From Solen grandis (taxonomy: Eukaryota; Mollusca; Bivalvia; Adapedonta; Solenidae), in contig CM037777.1 of the NCBI GenBank assembly GCA_021229015.1, forward strand, positions 64,057,593 through 64,121,592: 64,000 bases of DNA. Reading direction: 5' to 3'. Position numbers and translations under genes: made by a program. This document shows, piece by piece, positions 1 to 11,859 of this stretch (within the stretch, counting starts at the first letter, position 1; every line of letters starts with the position of its first letter). Below the pieces are notes generated by a model, which saw nothing but the letters and a program-made list of their open reading frames with translations, was not told the origin of the DNA and did no database searches.

Positions 1-585
1 AAAAAATAAGATAATTTATAGTTGTTACAGTTTGTTAAGGAATGTGTGCAATATATGATTAATTATGTCTCAGGATATATTAGGTGTTTTTTCTAACCTC
101 AGACGGACTATATGCAACATAAAAAAGCGTTAATTTTTTCAATAAACTTTATTTGAAAGTAAACTGTCCTTTAAATAGTACTGGGCTAGATAAAGACTTT
201 TTATATTGGAAATGTTCTGATATCACATAATCTCGAGATGTGTTCAAACCTACAACCTTCGGATCCACAGTCTTTGTATACTACCAGTGGGCCCCGTGAC
301 ATGAACATAACAACGCGCTCCACTTTTCTGAGTGTTGGATAGTATAATGTTAGCCGTTACTATTTTAAGTTTTAACATAAAAAGCATGTGACATAAGATA
401 CTGAGCCCGAAGACATAATAATTAGATTTCGTATTTTATCTTTCTAAAAAATCATAGTTCAGGAAACCAGAGCTGAAATACATCCAAATTGGGTATTTAA
501 AAAAGAGATTATGTGGAGAGATTAGTAAAGGAGGAGTAAAAAAAAAAAATTAAAGGGGGGGGGAGAGAGAGAGAGGGGCATTGTT
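1..585. other. AT-rich non-coding stretch with a homopurine tract
   Basis: I see no coding frame or recognisable repeat family here. The only structure is a homopurine run near 539-578: an A tract, then nine G, then a short GA repeat. It borders the first copy of the large segmental duplication. Confidence 0.5.
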
Positions 586-1290
586 TGATTGAATTCAGTT
601 AAGTTTTGTTATTTATATCTAAATTATGTAAATGGATAAACTGAATGAAGGAGAGGGCAGGAAAAATATCGAGAACGATGACTCAACGATAATACCGGTA
701 ATGTTGCACTTTAACTCTCTTTCCTTCCGAAATAAATTTTGGGCAGACTTTCTGCTTGCAATAACAGTGTCTGAGTCTACTTGACTACACTGTCATCATT
801 GTCACTTGTCCCCAGACATCGTTCCTCCATTTTATTGAAGCTAAAATATATCGTATAGCTGGATAAAAAGTTAGTACTATAATTAGAGTCCGTGATTTTT
901 GTTTAGATATAATATTATATAAATTGTATGTGCTCTTCATTCCGTCGTTCCGTTTTGAGAATGCATCAATACTTTCAATTTATCTCTCCAGGAACTGTAA
1001 TTAAATGAAAGACAAACTGCTAGGAGTCGTGAGATAAAGAAGAATCATCTATAGCAAGTTATGCTTGTGCTGACAATTCCATACTCCTGGAGGAGCCATG
1101 CATCGTGATGTATGAAATATAATAATTTCAGCAAATGTATTAAACTTCTGATAATCGTAATAAAGGCAGACGAATCATTGATACATATACCCGACATTAG
1201 TCAAACTGACAACGTAAGGAAAAAGACCCATGCCGATTAAAATACATTATAATGTATAGCTAGTCATTCCTGTTGCGCTAAATGTATAAT

Positions 1291-1336
<46 letters not shown>
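1291..1336. repeat. (TTG)n microsatellite
   Basis: An uninterrupted TTG trinucleotide run of about 15 units. It is the 3' tail of the minus-strand SINE next to it. Confidence 0.95.
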
Positions 1337-1498
1337 ATTGGGCTTTACCGTCGCTGCGATAGTATTTCAATCATATAGCGACGTCCAGCTACGTCACATG
1401 AAAAGTCCGAAGTCCCTACCAGGATTCGAACCCACAGCATTGAGAGGATGCGAGATTTGTAGTCTGTCTACGAATGTAACCGCTCGGCCACGGCGACC
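1291..1498 (-). mobile_element. tRNA-derived SINE with (CAA)n tail
   Basis: Read on the minus strand, the element begins with a tRNA-like head at 1498. It has an A box TGGCCGAGCGG (complement of 1480-1490) and a B box GGTTCGAATCC (complement of 1422-1432), the pattern of an internal RNA polymerase III promoter. It then runs into the AGCTGGACGTCGCTATATGA body shared with other copies in this window. It ends in a (CAA)n tail, which appears on the plus strand as the TTG run 1291-1336. The central body is shorter than in the copies at 10.2, 42.6 and 50.2 kb. The head looks like a type II (Leu/Ser-like) tRNA. It is a SINE, not a functional tRNA gene. Confidence 0.85.
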
Positions 1499-2293
1499 CC
1501 GTATAATTTGTATATCCACATGTGTTTAATGTATTTCATATACTGTGAAATCATTAATTTTCGTGAGACACTAATTCTCGTCTATTCCATGGAAGGTTTT
1601 ATCCACGAACACTTATCCCCACGAAAACGTTTTTCCAATATAGACCTCACGTTTCCTAGTACATAGATCCTCGAATAAATGTACCCACGAACTTCCTTTA
1701 CGTACATAATCAACAAAATTTAATTTCAACGAAGATTAATGATTTTACAGTGTGTTATTTAAATCAACCATTTATTAATCAGTTACGCTAATTGATCAAG
1801 GTCTTATTTAAAATAGACATTGTGATATTTTGTCCCTTATGTAATATAGATAGTCGTGATTTTCTCCTCTTCGCCAAAGGTAAAAGTATATTTCCTGAGT
1901 TTGAGACCGGGCCAACAAGCTGCCATGGAAAATCAGCAAAATCATTAGAAAGTGTCATACATGTATTTGATAGCCATTGGTCATCTCATTTTTGGCCACT
2001 CTTCTGATATAACAGAGGATATAACGTAAGCGTAGATGATAATTTTAAGTAGTGTGTGTTTGAATTTTGTATGATATTGTATTGATCTTTCTTAAAGGCA
2101 TAGCCTACATGGTTTCTTCGCTATAAAAGGTATATTCCATTACCAGTTTGGTGTCAAGTCTTGGGTAAGATAAATCGAAATGATGCGTGACTAAAGATAT
2201 GCCACTACTTCCTGCAGACAGAATTATCGATAGAAATCCATCGTGGTCCTGTACTGTTTCTTTTCATATATAGGTGATAATTGTACATGCTCA

Positions 2294-2535
2294 TTAACCC
2301 TTTCCCTCATAGAGGACACCGTGAAAAGACCTATGCGAACAGCATAAAACCAAATCAGCCTGCGATTAACACGCGGGCTGATCAGGTTTTATGCTGTTCG
2401 CTGCTCCTCAGTGGTCTGGAAATGAGGATTTTGTAATTAAATTTGGTAAGGTTTAACTGTGGTTTTCTGCAGATCAGGCTTTATGTGGTACCTATTGAGT
2501 GCGTCAAAATGAGTCTATATGTGGGAAAGGGTTAA
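2294..2535 (+). mobile_element. TTAA-bounded miniature element (MITE), copy 1
   Basis: A 242-bp non-coding element with inverted ends TTAACCCTTTCCCTCATA and a right end that reads GGGAAAGGGTTAA. TTAA lies at both borders. At 2335-2401 it has a long internal hairpin: the arm GCGAACAGCATAAAACC pairs with its reverse complement around a short loop. TTAA borders with CCC-starting ends suggest a non-autonomous piggyBac-like element, but no transposase is present to prove it. The matching position in copy 2 of the segmental duplication (near 24868) has no element, so it looks like an empty site. Confidence 0.85.
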
Positions 2536-4702
2536 TATGAACAGTGAACATGGAGAGAAAACGAGAATGCCATCAAAGGACAATTATATCGTTATTACAG
2601 GATCTAAAATACTTATGTCAAAAGCGAATAAAATAAACTAATATGAAATGAATACTCGACCATGGTGGACCAGAGAACGTACTCGGGAAATGTAATATGA
2701 GACTGGTATAGCCCCCTTGCTTGGTGCTCAAACATATGAGAGTATTTCATAACTGTTTGAACCAGTGTCTTTGTATTGCTTCATTCCATTTCGATGGTTG
2801 TCCGCGAAACTGTTCTAACTCCTACTGTTTCTTTATGCGTTTAGAACAGTTTTGCGGTCAGCCCCCTAATTGTCTACACCGTGATATCACAGTTAAGCTT
2901 CACTAGTGAAGACAAACGTCACATATAACTGAAATACTATCAAAAAGAACAAAAAATAGATAAAAAATAGTTATAATACACTCTGAGAAAAAATAGATTA
3001 TGACACATCTTTGTAAGTTACAAACGTGTATATATTCACGCGTTAATATATTTTTTCGGAAACATTCGTATTTCAAATAACGATTACTTCCGGAAGGTAA
3101 TGTCACAATGGACTGTTCCCAATTTGAAAAAAAAAAACAAAAAAAAACTGCGATTACTAATTCCGACAATTTAGCACAATAAGAGGCTTTTTTTATCTTT
3201 TTATCTTCTTATCCTTCAGATACTGCCAAAAGTATTGACAACCATGAATATTATATCTTCACGATATAAAATGTTGTTTTGGGAAGATGAAAAAATAATA
3301 CCAAAAGTCATTCGTCCGTAAAACAATCAAGTAAGTATCATCAAGCTAATTGTCATAGTCAGACAGAGTTCTCGGCCACTGTATCTATAGCGGTAACGGT
3401 CCTTAGGGTGTTGGGATGGAGGTTCATCCTATATAAAAGAGGCTCGATCTGAGATAAAATATTTCCAGGGCATATAGAGAACAAAATGCAAATGTGTATT
3501 AATGTAAAATTTATAGGACGAGGTCTGGACAACAATAGCTACTTTATAAATAAATAATACATATCGTCAACTTGCAATACGGTGTAAGGTACATTTGAAA
3601 ATGGTATTCATTTGAAATGACAGTTGTACTTATCAAAACGTTATGATAAACAAAACAAAAATAGTTCTAGTAATTTCTTAATTTGGAAAGCAGATATATT
3701 TACATCCATATTTTATTAGTTCGTATAAATGGTATCAAATATTATAAGCGCCTGTGATATAATATATGTCCTAACAGTGTGTGATAAATACTCTAAAAGA
3801 GATTTATATAGATTTGTCAGCAGATTAAGATTAAAAGAGAATAGCACGCTAATCTATCAGACGAGGTTTGGAGAATTCTAAGCGTCGAGGCTATGCCTTA
3901 TCGTTTATATTTCTCCCTATATGAATAAATTTCAAAAAAAAATGTTGTTGCTTTTTTCTCTCTTTTTTTCCGAGATGTTGCCCGATGAGTTGAACTTGGA
4001 ATAGTGCGAATCACAATGGAGTAAAATCACTTGAATCTGTACAGAAACTGTAGCCTGGATTGCCTGGAAAGTATGCCGGGAACCAGACTATAGAAACTGA
4101 TCGTGTGTGATTCAATAAGAACGACATGGTTCGTATAGTTTGATGTGTATTTCATCATGATCCTGCAGGCTATATTATGTCGCGATTGTGTACCTTAATT
4201 GCACCATTATTGTTAGATGACTAAAAAGAGACAACAATTGAATATCAGTCTTTTAAAGGGATTTTTCCTAGATTGTACAAAAAACCAATGGGATAAATAA
4301 TAATATTTAATTATGCTTTAAAAATTGACCTGATCGAATACAATGGGGTTAGAACAATTTTTGCCCTTTTCAATGAATTTTTCGTCAATTATATGATTTT
4401 AACTCTTCGTTAACGTGGTCCCTCCAATGCGGTAATGTTAAAACAACTCGATCCGGAATTTCATGTTATTCATTGTTATAGATTAATTCATGAGTCATAA
4501 GAGACCAAGGAAAAGAAGATATAAGACCCTCAGTGTGCTTCACATGAACTGATGCAATTCTGTCAGCAAGAGAGTATGAAATGGATATAAGTAATTAATT
4601 AATTATGTACAAAGTAGTGATAAATGTGTAATTACTTTTCGATGCTCAACTGTCACACTAGGTTTAGTACTTTTATGCACTTGGATACAAGCTTTAAATA
4701 AG

Positions 4703-4812
4703 GTTGTTGTTGTTAGTTTACCGTCGATGCGACAGTAGTTCAGTCATATGCCGAAGGAAGACCCCGAGCGTACAAAGGCACGCAGATAAAACTACCGACC
4801 TCCTAGAAGCCT
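4703..4812 (-). mobile_element. SINE fragment (body and tail only)
   Basis: A short TTG run is followed by TTTACCGTCGATGCGACAGT, the reverse complement of the SINE 3' body, then by the GGAAGACCCC and ACTACCGACC blocks of the same body. The tRNA-like head is missing and part of the middle is deleted. Confidence 0.65.
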
Positions 4813-6475
4813 ACAAAAATGCCCCATCTTTGTCTGCACAAACTAAGTAGAAAGCTACAAGAGTTTGTGAACTTTTATTTGTTGTCACGAACAGCGCATC
4901 ACTGATTTCCAATATGTTGGTAAATACTGTACATGTGACAAGAGACTCATTGGGGCCTATAGGCCTATGTATTGGACCGCTTCGCATGCACTACATCCCA
5001 TTAAATTTGATAAGGATATATGTACTTACAGTTGTTTTCTGCTCCGAATGAGGCAAATGATGTTGCTTACGACATATATTACATATGGTATGACCACATT
5101 ATATGAAACACAATAGAACATATGTATATTATGATAATGTGGTAAAATAAAGGTAATAATAAATGAAGGAAATATATATATGATTGAAATTACTCTTAGA
5201 CTACAATCCTGTGTTTGCACAATAATGGATTTTAACAGAATGAGAAATTACTGTTTAAGGGGTTAGTTTTATGAAGAAACAGGAACCAAAAAAAAATTAT
5301 TTTTATTTCAAGAATCAGATATAACATATAATACAATAATTTAAAACTTTTAAAGAAATAAAATAAGTGGACGATGCAGATACAAGGAACTTTATCATAG
5401 TTCAAAATAAATTAACAAAACATATAAACAACAACTGTAAATTACATGCACATGTCTGTAAAAAAAAAAAATCATGTTTTTCTCCATATCTCAATGAATT
5501 AAGAGCTTATGTATTTATTCAATAGGAGAAAATGTCAAGATCTACCTTAACAAACGTGAGATAATCATGCCAAAGTAGTTATTAACTTTCTGAACTAGAA
5601 ATGTTTAAAAAGATTGCTTAGTAGTTGTTTAAATCAAACCAACCCCGAAACTGGAAATACACCAATACATCAGTGTCCCTTGAATTAATGCCATTGGACT
5701 GCAGCACTTACATATTATACTGCTGACTGAATCAGGTATTGAACTGAAGCAGATTTCAGAAATCAAAATTATTTTCATAATATATCCAAAGATATCACAG
5801 AACAATGGATTCTTTTATGTTTTAAGTACTTATATTCATGGAGATAAACACTGTAACCAAAAGCATTATTGTAAACAACTATAAGGTAGCTATTTTAAAG
5901 ATATGTTAGGAACGCATTTTTTATCAAAGCCAAAGAAAAAAATACAATATGATAACAATATGTCAAAACATGTCTTTATCTGTATATATGCTTATATTTT
6001 CTTTTGGTTCGGTTCGGCCATAAAATGCGTACTTTATTATCCCTTATATATAAACATATTCAAGTGTTGCAAGAATTCAAATATTTTCTTTTTTTTTCTT
6101 TGATTACTTGAAATCAATATTATACCCCAATGCGCTTCAGAAATAACATTATTAGTCCATGTTCCATACACTGCTATCCATACCTTATTCATATACTGTT
6201 ACAAAACTATTAGCTCAGTAGGTTATGAAATTTATCACTGTGTCTGTAATCTCCCCCTGTAAAAGCCTATAGATCTACATTAAGTACCTACTGTTAGAAA
6301 TAGTTTTCTGGTTACCTGAACTCATATGAAGCTGTCACAGCAGTGTCTCCTCATACCCATTTTTCCTCTCAGACACCTATGCTCGTGCCTTTCTAATAGA
6401 AGGTCACCCATAATTTACTTCCTTTTCTCCACTGACAAAAACCTCTCAGAAGCTAGACAGAATGCACCTATTCTT

Positions 6476-8408
6476 TTTTTCCATTCACGGCTAAGTTAAC
6501 TACTCACAAATCATATCACAAACAAAACCTTGTATTCTTTTGTGTAAATCAGTTTAAGCATTAACAACCTATTATCCCAGTGTTGATATTGGATAGCCTG
6601 TAAGTCTCCTTGAATATATTTGTAAACACTGGAAAGATCCATAAGAACTTGGGAGTAAAATACAAAGTTCCCACATCAGTGAATATCCCACTACTGGCAG
6701 CCATTTTGATTGGGTAATTCAAGGAATTTTATATAAATTTATAGGAGCAAAAGTGTCATTTCCTTATAATTTCATTACTTCTGCTCTAAAATTTAAAATG
6801 TAAACTTCATTAAAAAGCTCTTGAAATTCATATTTTCATTATGAAGTTGCTCTTATATGGATATATGCAAAAGAAAATAAACGCACGTTAAAGAACATAA
6901 TAAACAATATAACATTCTAGTTATAAGGCTTTTACCTTAAAAATGCCTTTTGCTTAAAATGACAAATTAAAGCTTCTCAATTTAACCAAAGACCCATTAA
7001 ACTATTTTTGCAAGATAGGAATCACTTTCAAATATCTCAAATAGAATAGCAGAAATTTGCTAACGTTACTTTGTGAGATCTGGAAAATCTGCGTGATTTT
7101 TAGTGATTTTGATTACTTTCCAATCTTTGTTATTATAGGCATTGACAGAGAATTCATGAAAGTAAACTGAAAAATAAAAGCACAGTGGTGATTTAAATAC
7201 AGCAAGTATTCTCAGATCTTGACCTGCATTAACTTAACCCTAGCAAAACGGCTGCCAAAAGGTGTCCTTCCTGTGCCTATGACATCACACGGGAATTATG
7301 TATTGAGATTTGGTTCAGTCAGACATCTACTTGCACGGACATTTAATTACGTGAAATGGTCTCACCAATCATTCTGTCACCACACAAAACACAATCAGCA
7401 AGCATTTTAACAATGACCCTTACAATGATAAGGCCACTTCATACGATTCCCCCTCCCTTTAAAATGAATAAGCCAATTTAACAAACATTAAGGTATACAC
7501 CTATATGTTTTTTGGGGAGAGATCAAGGATTTTATCTTAATATACTGTACTGTACTTAAGAACAATATCAGATTCAAACCTAAATATCATTTTCAAATCC
7601 CTTTTGAAGATATGTGATCATATTTGGAGTCTGATCTTTAAATGAAAGTTATATTTTAGTATAGTATTTATTTTCAGGAGTTTAGGTACGGGCTCAATTT
7701 CCTCTTACAATACTTAGTACTAAGTAATCTTTAAAATCTCACATAAGGTTAAACGCACTCCACGATTCCTGTTTTGTTAAATATTCAAGTATATGACTAT
7801 ACAAGTGTTATTGCCTTAATTACAAACAATACTTATTAAAATGAAATGCCTGAGGATTTTTTGCTGGAAAAACAAAAATGAAAATTTCCCCAAGGTATTT
7901 ACATATTACTTAACACTAAATATATTCAGTGGGAGTCAACCTGGTCATTTGCACAAGCAACTATGAAATGTGACATTTACAAACCTTCATCGACATTGAC
8001 AATAGTTTATTAGGCCATAATCAGCAAATGATTTCAGGAGATTCAAAATGGTTCTCTAAACAGCCATAGTTCACATAGATCCGAAACATCAAAGGCAAGA
8101 TATGGAGTCTGTGGAGTTCTATTGCATTACTGCATGAATCCAGTTCCAATAAAATCACAGCTGGAACATTTTCTGTATCTAAATCTTTTAGTAGTTACAA
8201 ACTTTAATCATTTACCGAGACATCTGCAATTTATCCATAATAACTTTATAACTGGTAAAATGAGATCCTGGGACGAATCTGAATTTTAGATATTTAGTGA
8301 AACATTCATATTCTAATATTCTGTTCTAATATTGATATGTTAAAAAGATCACAATAACGACACCGACATGGTGCTACTACCGCTGCTGCTGCTAATGATG
8401 ATGATTGA
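6476..8408. other. AT-rich non-coding stretch
   Basis: No coding frame, splice-bounded exon or known repeat was recognised. It ends with a short CTG/ATG trinucleotide-rich patch (8377-8406) directly before the minisatellite. Confidence 0.4.
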
Positions 8409-9573
8409 CCCGATGTCTGTATGAGATGATAGATGTATCTCTAAGCCCTAATTGCCCCGATGTCTGTATGAGATGATAGATGTATCTCTAAGCCCTAATT
8501 GTCCCGATGTCTGTATGAGATGATAGATGTATCTAAGCCCTAATTGCCCGATGTCTGTATGAGATGATAGATGTATCTCTAATCCCTAATTGCCCCGATG
8601 TCTGTATGAGATGATAGATGTTTCTCTAAGCCCTAATTGTCCCGATGTCTGTATGAGATGATAGATGTATCTCTAAGCCCTAATTGCCCCGATGTCTGTT
8701 TGAGATGATAGATGTGTCTCTAAGCCGTAATTGTCCCGATGTCTGTATGAGATGATAGATGTATCTCTAAGCCCTAATTGTCCCGATGTCTGTATGAGAT
8801 GATAGATGTATCTAAGCCCTAATTGTCCCGATGTCTGTATGAGATGATAGATGTATCTAAGCCCTAATTGTCCCGATGTCTGTATGAGATGATAGATGTA
8901 TCTAAGCCCTAATTGTCCTGATGTCTGTATGAGATGATAGATGTATCTAAGCCCTAATTGCCCCGATGTCTGTATGAGATGATAGATGTATCTAAGCCCT
9001 AATTGTCCCGATGTCTGTATGAGATGATAGATGTATCTAAGCCCTAATTGTCCCGATGTCAGTATGAGATGATAGATGTATCTAAGCCCTAATTGCCCCG
9101 TTGTCTGTATGAGATGATAGATGTACCTAAACCTAATTGCCCGATGTCTGTATGAAATGATAGATGTATCTAAGCCCTAATTGTCCCGATGTCTGTATGA
9201 GATGATAGATGTATCTAAGCCCTAATTGTCCCGATGTCTGTATGAGATGATAGATGTATCTAAGCCCTAATTGTCCCGATGTCTGTATGAGATGATAGAT
9301 GTATCTAAGCCCTAATTGCCCCGATGTCAGTATGAGATGATAGATGTATCTCTAAGCCCTAATTGTCCCGATGTCAGTATGAGATGATAGATGTATCTAA
9401 GCCCTAATTTGAGATGATAGATGTATCTAAGTCCAAATTGCCCCGTTGTCTGTATGAGATGATAGATGTACCTTAAGCCCTAATTGTCCCGATGTCTGTA
9501 TGAAATGGTAGATGTATCTATAAGCCCTAATTGTCCCGATGTCTGTATGAGATGATAGATGTATCTAAGCCCT
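8409..9573 (+). repeat. Minisatellite, 45/47-bp unit, about 25 copies
   Basis: A tandem array of a unit beginning CCCGATGTCTGTATGAGATG and ending TAAGCCCTAATTG. Units come in two main lengths: a 47-bp form with ATCTCTAAG and a 45-bp form with ATCTAAG. The long form dominates the first eight or so units and the short form dominates the rest. Near 9400-9430 one unit is truncated, and scattered point changes (CAG for CTG, GTTG for GATG) mark variant units. There is no open frame through the array and no spacers, so it is not a CRISPR array. Confidence 0.97.
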
Positions 9574-9625
9574 GTACAGGCAGACTCTGACTTGTCCAGG
9601 ATCTCCTACTTTATCATTTCAACAC
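9565..9625 (-). pseudogene. TTC21B: Decayed last exon, TTC21B/IFT139-like
   Basis: On the minus strand a strong 3' splice site (pyrimidine-rich GCTGTTTTCAG) precedes GTGTTGAAA. This continues in phase from the exon at 10694-10761 as V-L-K, as expected for the C-terminus of TTC21B (IFT139, an intraflagellar transport complex A protein). After that the frame is lost. ATCCTGGACAAG (ILDK, a C-terminal motif I remember for the family) can be read only with a frameshift and an in-frame stop. A stop codon lies at 9565-9567 where the minisatellite begins. It is either a decayed exon or a mis-assembled one. The family call rests on memory, not alignment. Confidence 0.35.
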
Positions 9626-10165
9626 CTGAAAACAGCGAGAACATACCTTCAAATTATTGTAGTTTAAAAACAGATACAGTACACATCCAGGCTGAATTTT
9701 AGGTAAAGATCTAAAATTAATATGCCCCCATGTTCAAATAAAAAAATTCTGAAATTAATTTATCAATTAATTACCTATAAAAAAATAAGTTTATCCATTT
9801 CTGAATACGTTCCAGTTTAAAAAAAAATCTACAGTGATATTTCTATAAGTAAGATCAAATAGAAGTAGGAAGAGATACAAAAAAAATCTCCAAAATGTGT
9901 TTGTTATATGTTCAGTTAAAACTTGCTATTTTGGCCTTAAATTTTTCAATTTTTTGTAAATATTGTATGACGTGTGTCATGTGTGTAAATTGCGTGTGCA
10001 AGATGAGAAAATTGCCATTCCAGTGAGAGGCCATTTCGCATGGGTGTATTTCATGTAAACTTCACATAAGTGTTATCTAAAAATAATCAGTATCTCACAT
10101 GAGTAGCCACAAATTGGTTATATGATAATCATGTTTATTTAAAACAAGTTTTTCTTAGTATAAAT

Positions 10166-10370
10166 ACTCAGCCCCTCATCGCTTGGGTTCGAATCTCGGC
10201 AGGATCATTCGGATTTTCATGTGAGCTTCTAGATGGCTTACGGTAGGTCGGTGGTTCTGCCCGGATGCTTCCGTGCATTTGGGGTCTTCCTCCACCTGTA
10301 ATTAGCTGGACGTCGCTATATGACTGAAATACTGTCGAAGCGACGGTAGACTGAAATAGTCAAGTCGAGT
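10166..10370 (+). mobile_element. tRNA-derived SINE
   Basis: The B-box sequence GGTTCGAATCT is at 10186-10196. It is followed by the shared body (GGATTTTCATGTGAG, GGTAGGTCGGTGGTTCTGCC, CTTCCTCCACCTGTAATTAG) and the 3' region AGCTGGACGTCGCTATATGA. The A-box half of the head is missing, and the copy at 50.2 kb is cut at the same place. It lies inside the intron between the two TTC21B-like exons. Confidence 0.85.
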
Positions 10371-10693
10371 ATAAATACAGCATCAGTTTAAAAATAAGGG
10401 ATTATATGTCAATGGTTTGAGTCATGTTAAATTGGCATCTATGTTTTGAATATGCAGCAATGGTCCTCACTATATACAAATTCAAATTATCGTAAGCACA
10501 TTCTTCCAGAGGCATTATTCAAAACCTCAAATTGATGTGTGAATTCTTAAGAGATCTTATCATTCAACATTTATCTTTTAGAATTGATAAAACATTTTGT
10601 TGGCATACAAATGTGCTCCAGATATTTGGAACTTTCAGTAGAATCAAAGTCTAACCATAGCTGGTCTTGATGACATTGGACATGCGTACTTAC

Positions 10694-10761
10694 ATGGTGA
10701 CAGATATCTATTGCATCTACCACCCTGCGGGCCTTCATGTAGTTGAATGCTAGCTTGCAAT
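10694..10761 (-). CDS. TTC21B: Internal exon, TTC21B/IFT139-like
   Basis: A 68-bp exon candidate on the minus strand with good splice sites on both sides: TTTTGTGTTGCAG before it and GTAAGTAC after it. It encodes KLAFNYMKARRVVDAID followed by ICHH. From memory this matches the conserved C-terminal helix pair of TTC21B (IFT139), a tetratricopeptide-repeat protein of intraflagellar transport complex A that acts in retrograde transport in cilia. The exon starts with two bases of a split codon and ends in phase 0. The next exon candidate, at 9565-9625, continues in phase but is broken. I found no upstream exons at higher coordinates, so this may be an isolated relic or the end of a gene with long introns. 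A protein search would settle the identity. Confidence 0.55.
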
Positions 10762-10826
10762 CTGCAACACAAAAACAGACATAAGACATTTCAAACAGAT
10801 AAGACAAGAACTACATGTACGACTCA

Positions 10827-10945
10827 AGGTGATTAATACCCTCACATCCCTCCTTGTCTTCATATAAAGGATGTGACGTAGTTGTGACGTGTCCCGACAA
10901 GCACGACCCTTTTATAACCCCCACTTCTATAAAGCAGGAATGTAA
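10827..10945 (+). repeat. Dispersed repeat beginning AAGGTGATTAATACCCTC
   Basis: It shares its start AAGGTGATTAATACCCTC, a GTGACGT-rich middle and a CTTTTATAAC/CTATATAAC stretch with 15793-15905. Both copies have TGACGT motifs. The family is unnamed and the boundaries are approximate. Confidence 0.5.
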
Positions 10946-11292
10946 TCATGTTCAGGGCACAATCTTTTATTCGCGCATTTATATAATTTATAATTTTCAT
11001 TTCTATAAAAAGTGAACTTTAGCAGCCTGTCTACCCCTATCCCTACCCCAGCTGTAGAACATTCCAAGTACCATGTTTACATAAAGTATCCAATCCTTGT
11101 AATGACCATTTTATTCCTTGAAGAAAAATCAAAACCAAAATATACATTGAAAATTGCTTAATGTGTGTATTGTCAAGATATGTATATACCATATCATTGG
11201 TAAACTTCTAGTTAATTTTGAACGGTAAGTTATTTACTGCAAAGAAGTCGGCAATAAAAGTAGTTGAAGCAAAAACAAAATCTGAAAACTGG

Positions 11293-11517
11293 CTAAGTCT
11301 TTAAGTGCCTAGTAAAATAACCATTTGGATCATAAAACTCTGATGTTGCCATCTCCGAATGGATCTAGACATTGCAATCAAACACCCATAAATCATCGCC
11401 AGCAAATAGCTCAGGGTCTGTGAAAGGCTTTGACACCTGTTGATTATCTCTAAAAGTAAAGCAATTAGCTTTGTACTCTGCAATGCCTTCTCGATCTCCA
11501 GCGGCTATGAAACTATG
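11293..11517 (-). pseudogene. Exon-like frame with one internal stop, unrecognised
   Basis: On the minus strand a 3' splice site (TTTTCCATTTCCAG) precedes about 75 codons that read like protein. It begins HSFIAAGDREGIAEYK and later contains DPELFAGDDLWVFD. An in-frame TAG lies at 11365-11367. After it the same frame goes on with SEFYDPNGYFTRHLK up to a TAG at 11293-11295. Composition and continuity across the stop suggest a former coding exon, and the short run past the stop is hard to explain by chance. I do not recognise the family. It lies about 0.5 kb upstream (minus strand) of the TTC21B-like exon but does not read as part of that protein. Confidence 0.35.
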
Positions 11518-11639
11518 CTGGAAATGGAAAATTAAATACATTTCAATCAATATTATGTCAGTATATATCTTCTTTGCAATATAACTCACCACATTGAATG
11601 ACTTCTAAGAAAATACATGAATCCGCAGACATATTTTTT

Positions 11640-11858
11640 TATCCAATCTCCTGGATATCACTTGGGAATGGGGAGTATTCTCCTATGGTTTTGCAGAATC
11701 TCCATACTGCCACCTATTCATATACCAAGTTTCATAATATTATCTTAAACGGTTTTTAAGTTATCACGGGATCCAGATTTCCGGACATCCGGACGGACAG
11801 ACAGGCGGAGGGCAAGCCTATAGTCCTTTCCGGAGTAGAGACCGGTAGGGGACTAATA
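11640..11858 (-). mobile_element. ACCGGTAGGGGACTAA-ended element, truncated copy
   Basis: It ends at 11842-11856 with CCGGTAGGGGACTAA, the reverse complement of the left end of the element at 43278-43772. Just inside is a GACGGACAGACAGGCGG tract. The other terminus is not identifiable, so this copy is truncated or diverged. Confidence 0.6.
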
Positions 11859-11859
11859 A

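Larger units (their letters stand above)
590..6475 (+). repeat. Segmental duplication, copy 1
   Basis: This segment aligns by eye, collinearly and in the same orientation, with about 23395-33596. Matching landmarks include the ATCGAGAAC block (669 and 23458), the GAAATCCATCGTGG block (2233 and 24722), CTATCAGACGAG (3855 and 26833), the CCTGTGTTTGCA block (5208 and 31521) and a near-identical run 6231-6470 against 33345-33590. The two copies differ by many substitutions and indels, so the duplication is not recent, although the last 240 bases are much more alike. No convincing coding exon is conserved between them. Copy 1 contains a TTAA miniature element (2294-2535) and SINE pieces that copy 2 lacks at the matching positions. 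Confidence 0.8.

Noticed and set aside
1418..1498. Possible functional tRNA gene (minus strand)
   Set aside because: A and B boxes are present, but the sequence continues into a SINE body with a (CAA)n tail. It is a SINE head.
8409..9573. Possible CRISPR-like array
   Set aside because: Units are contiguous with no unique spacers, and the window is animal DNA. It is a minisatellite.
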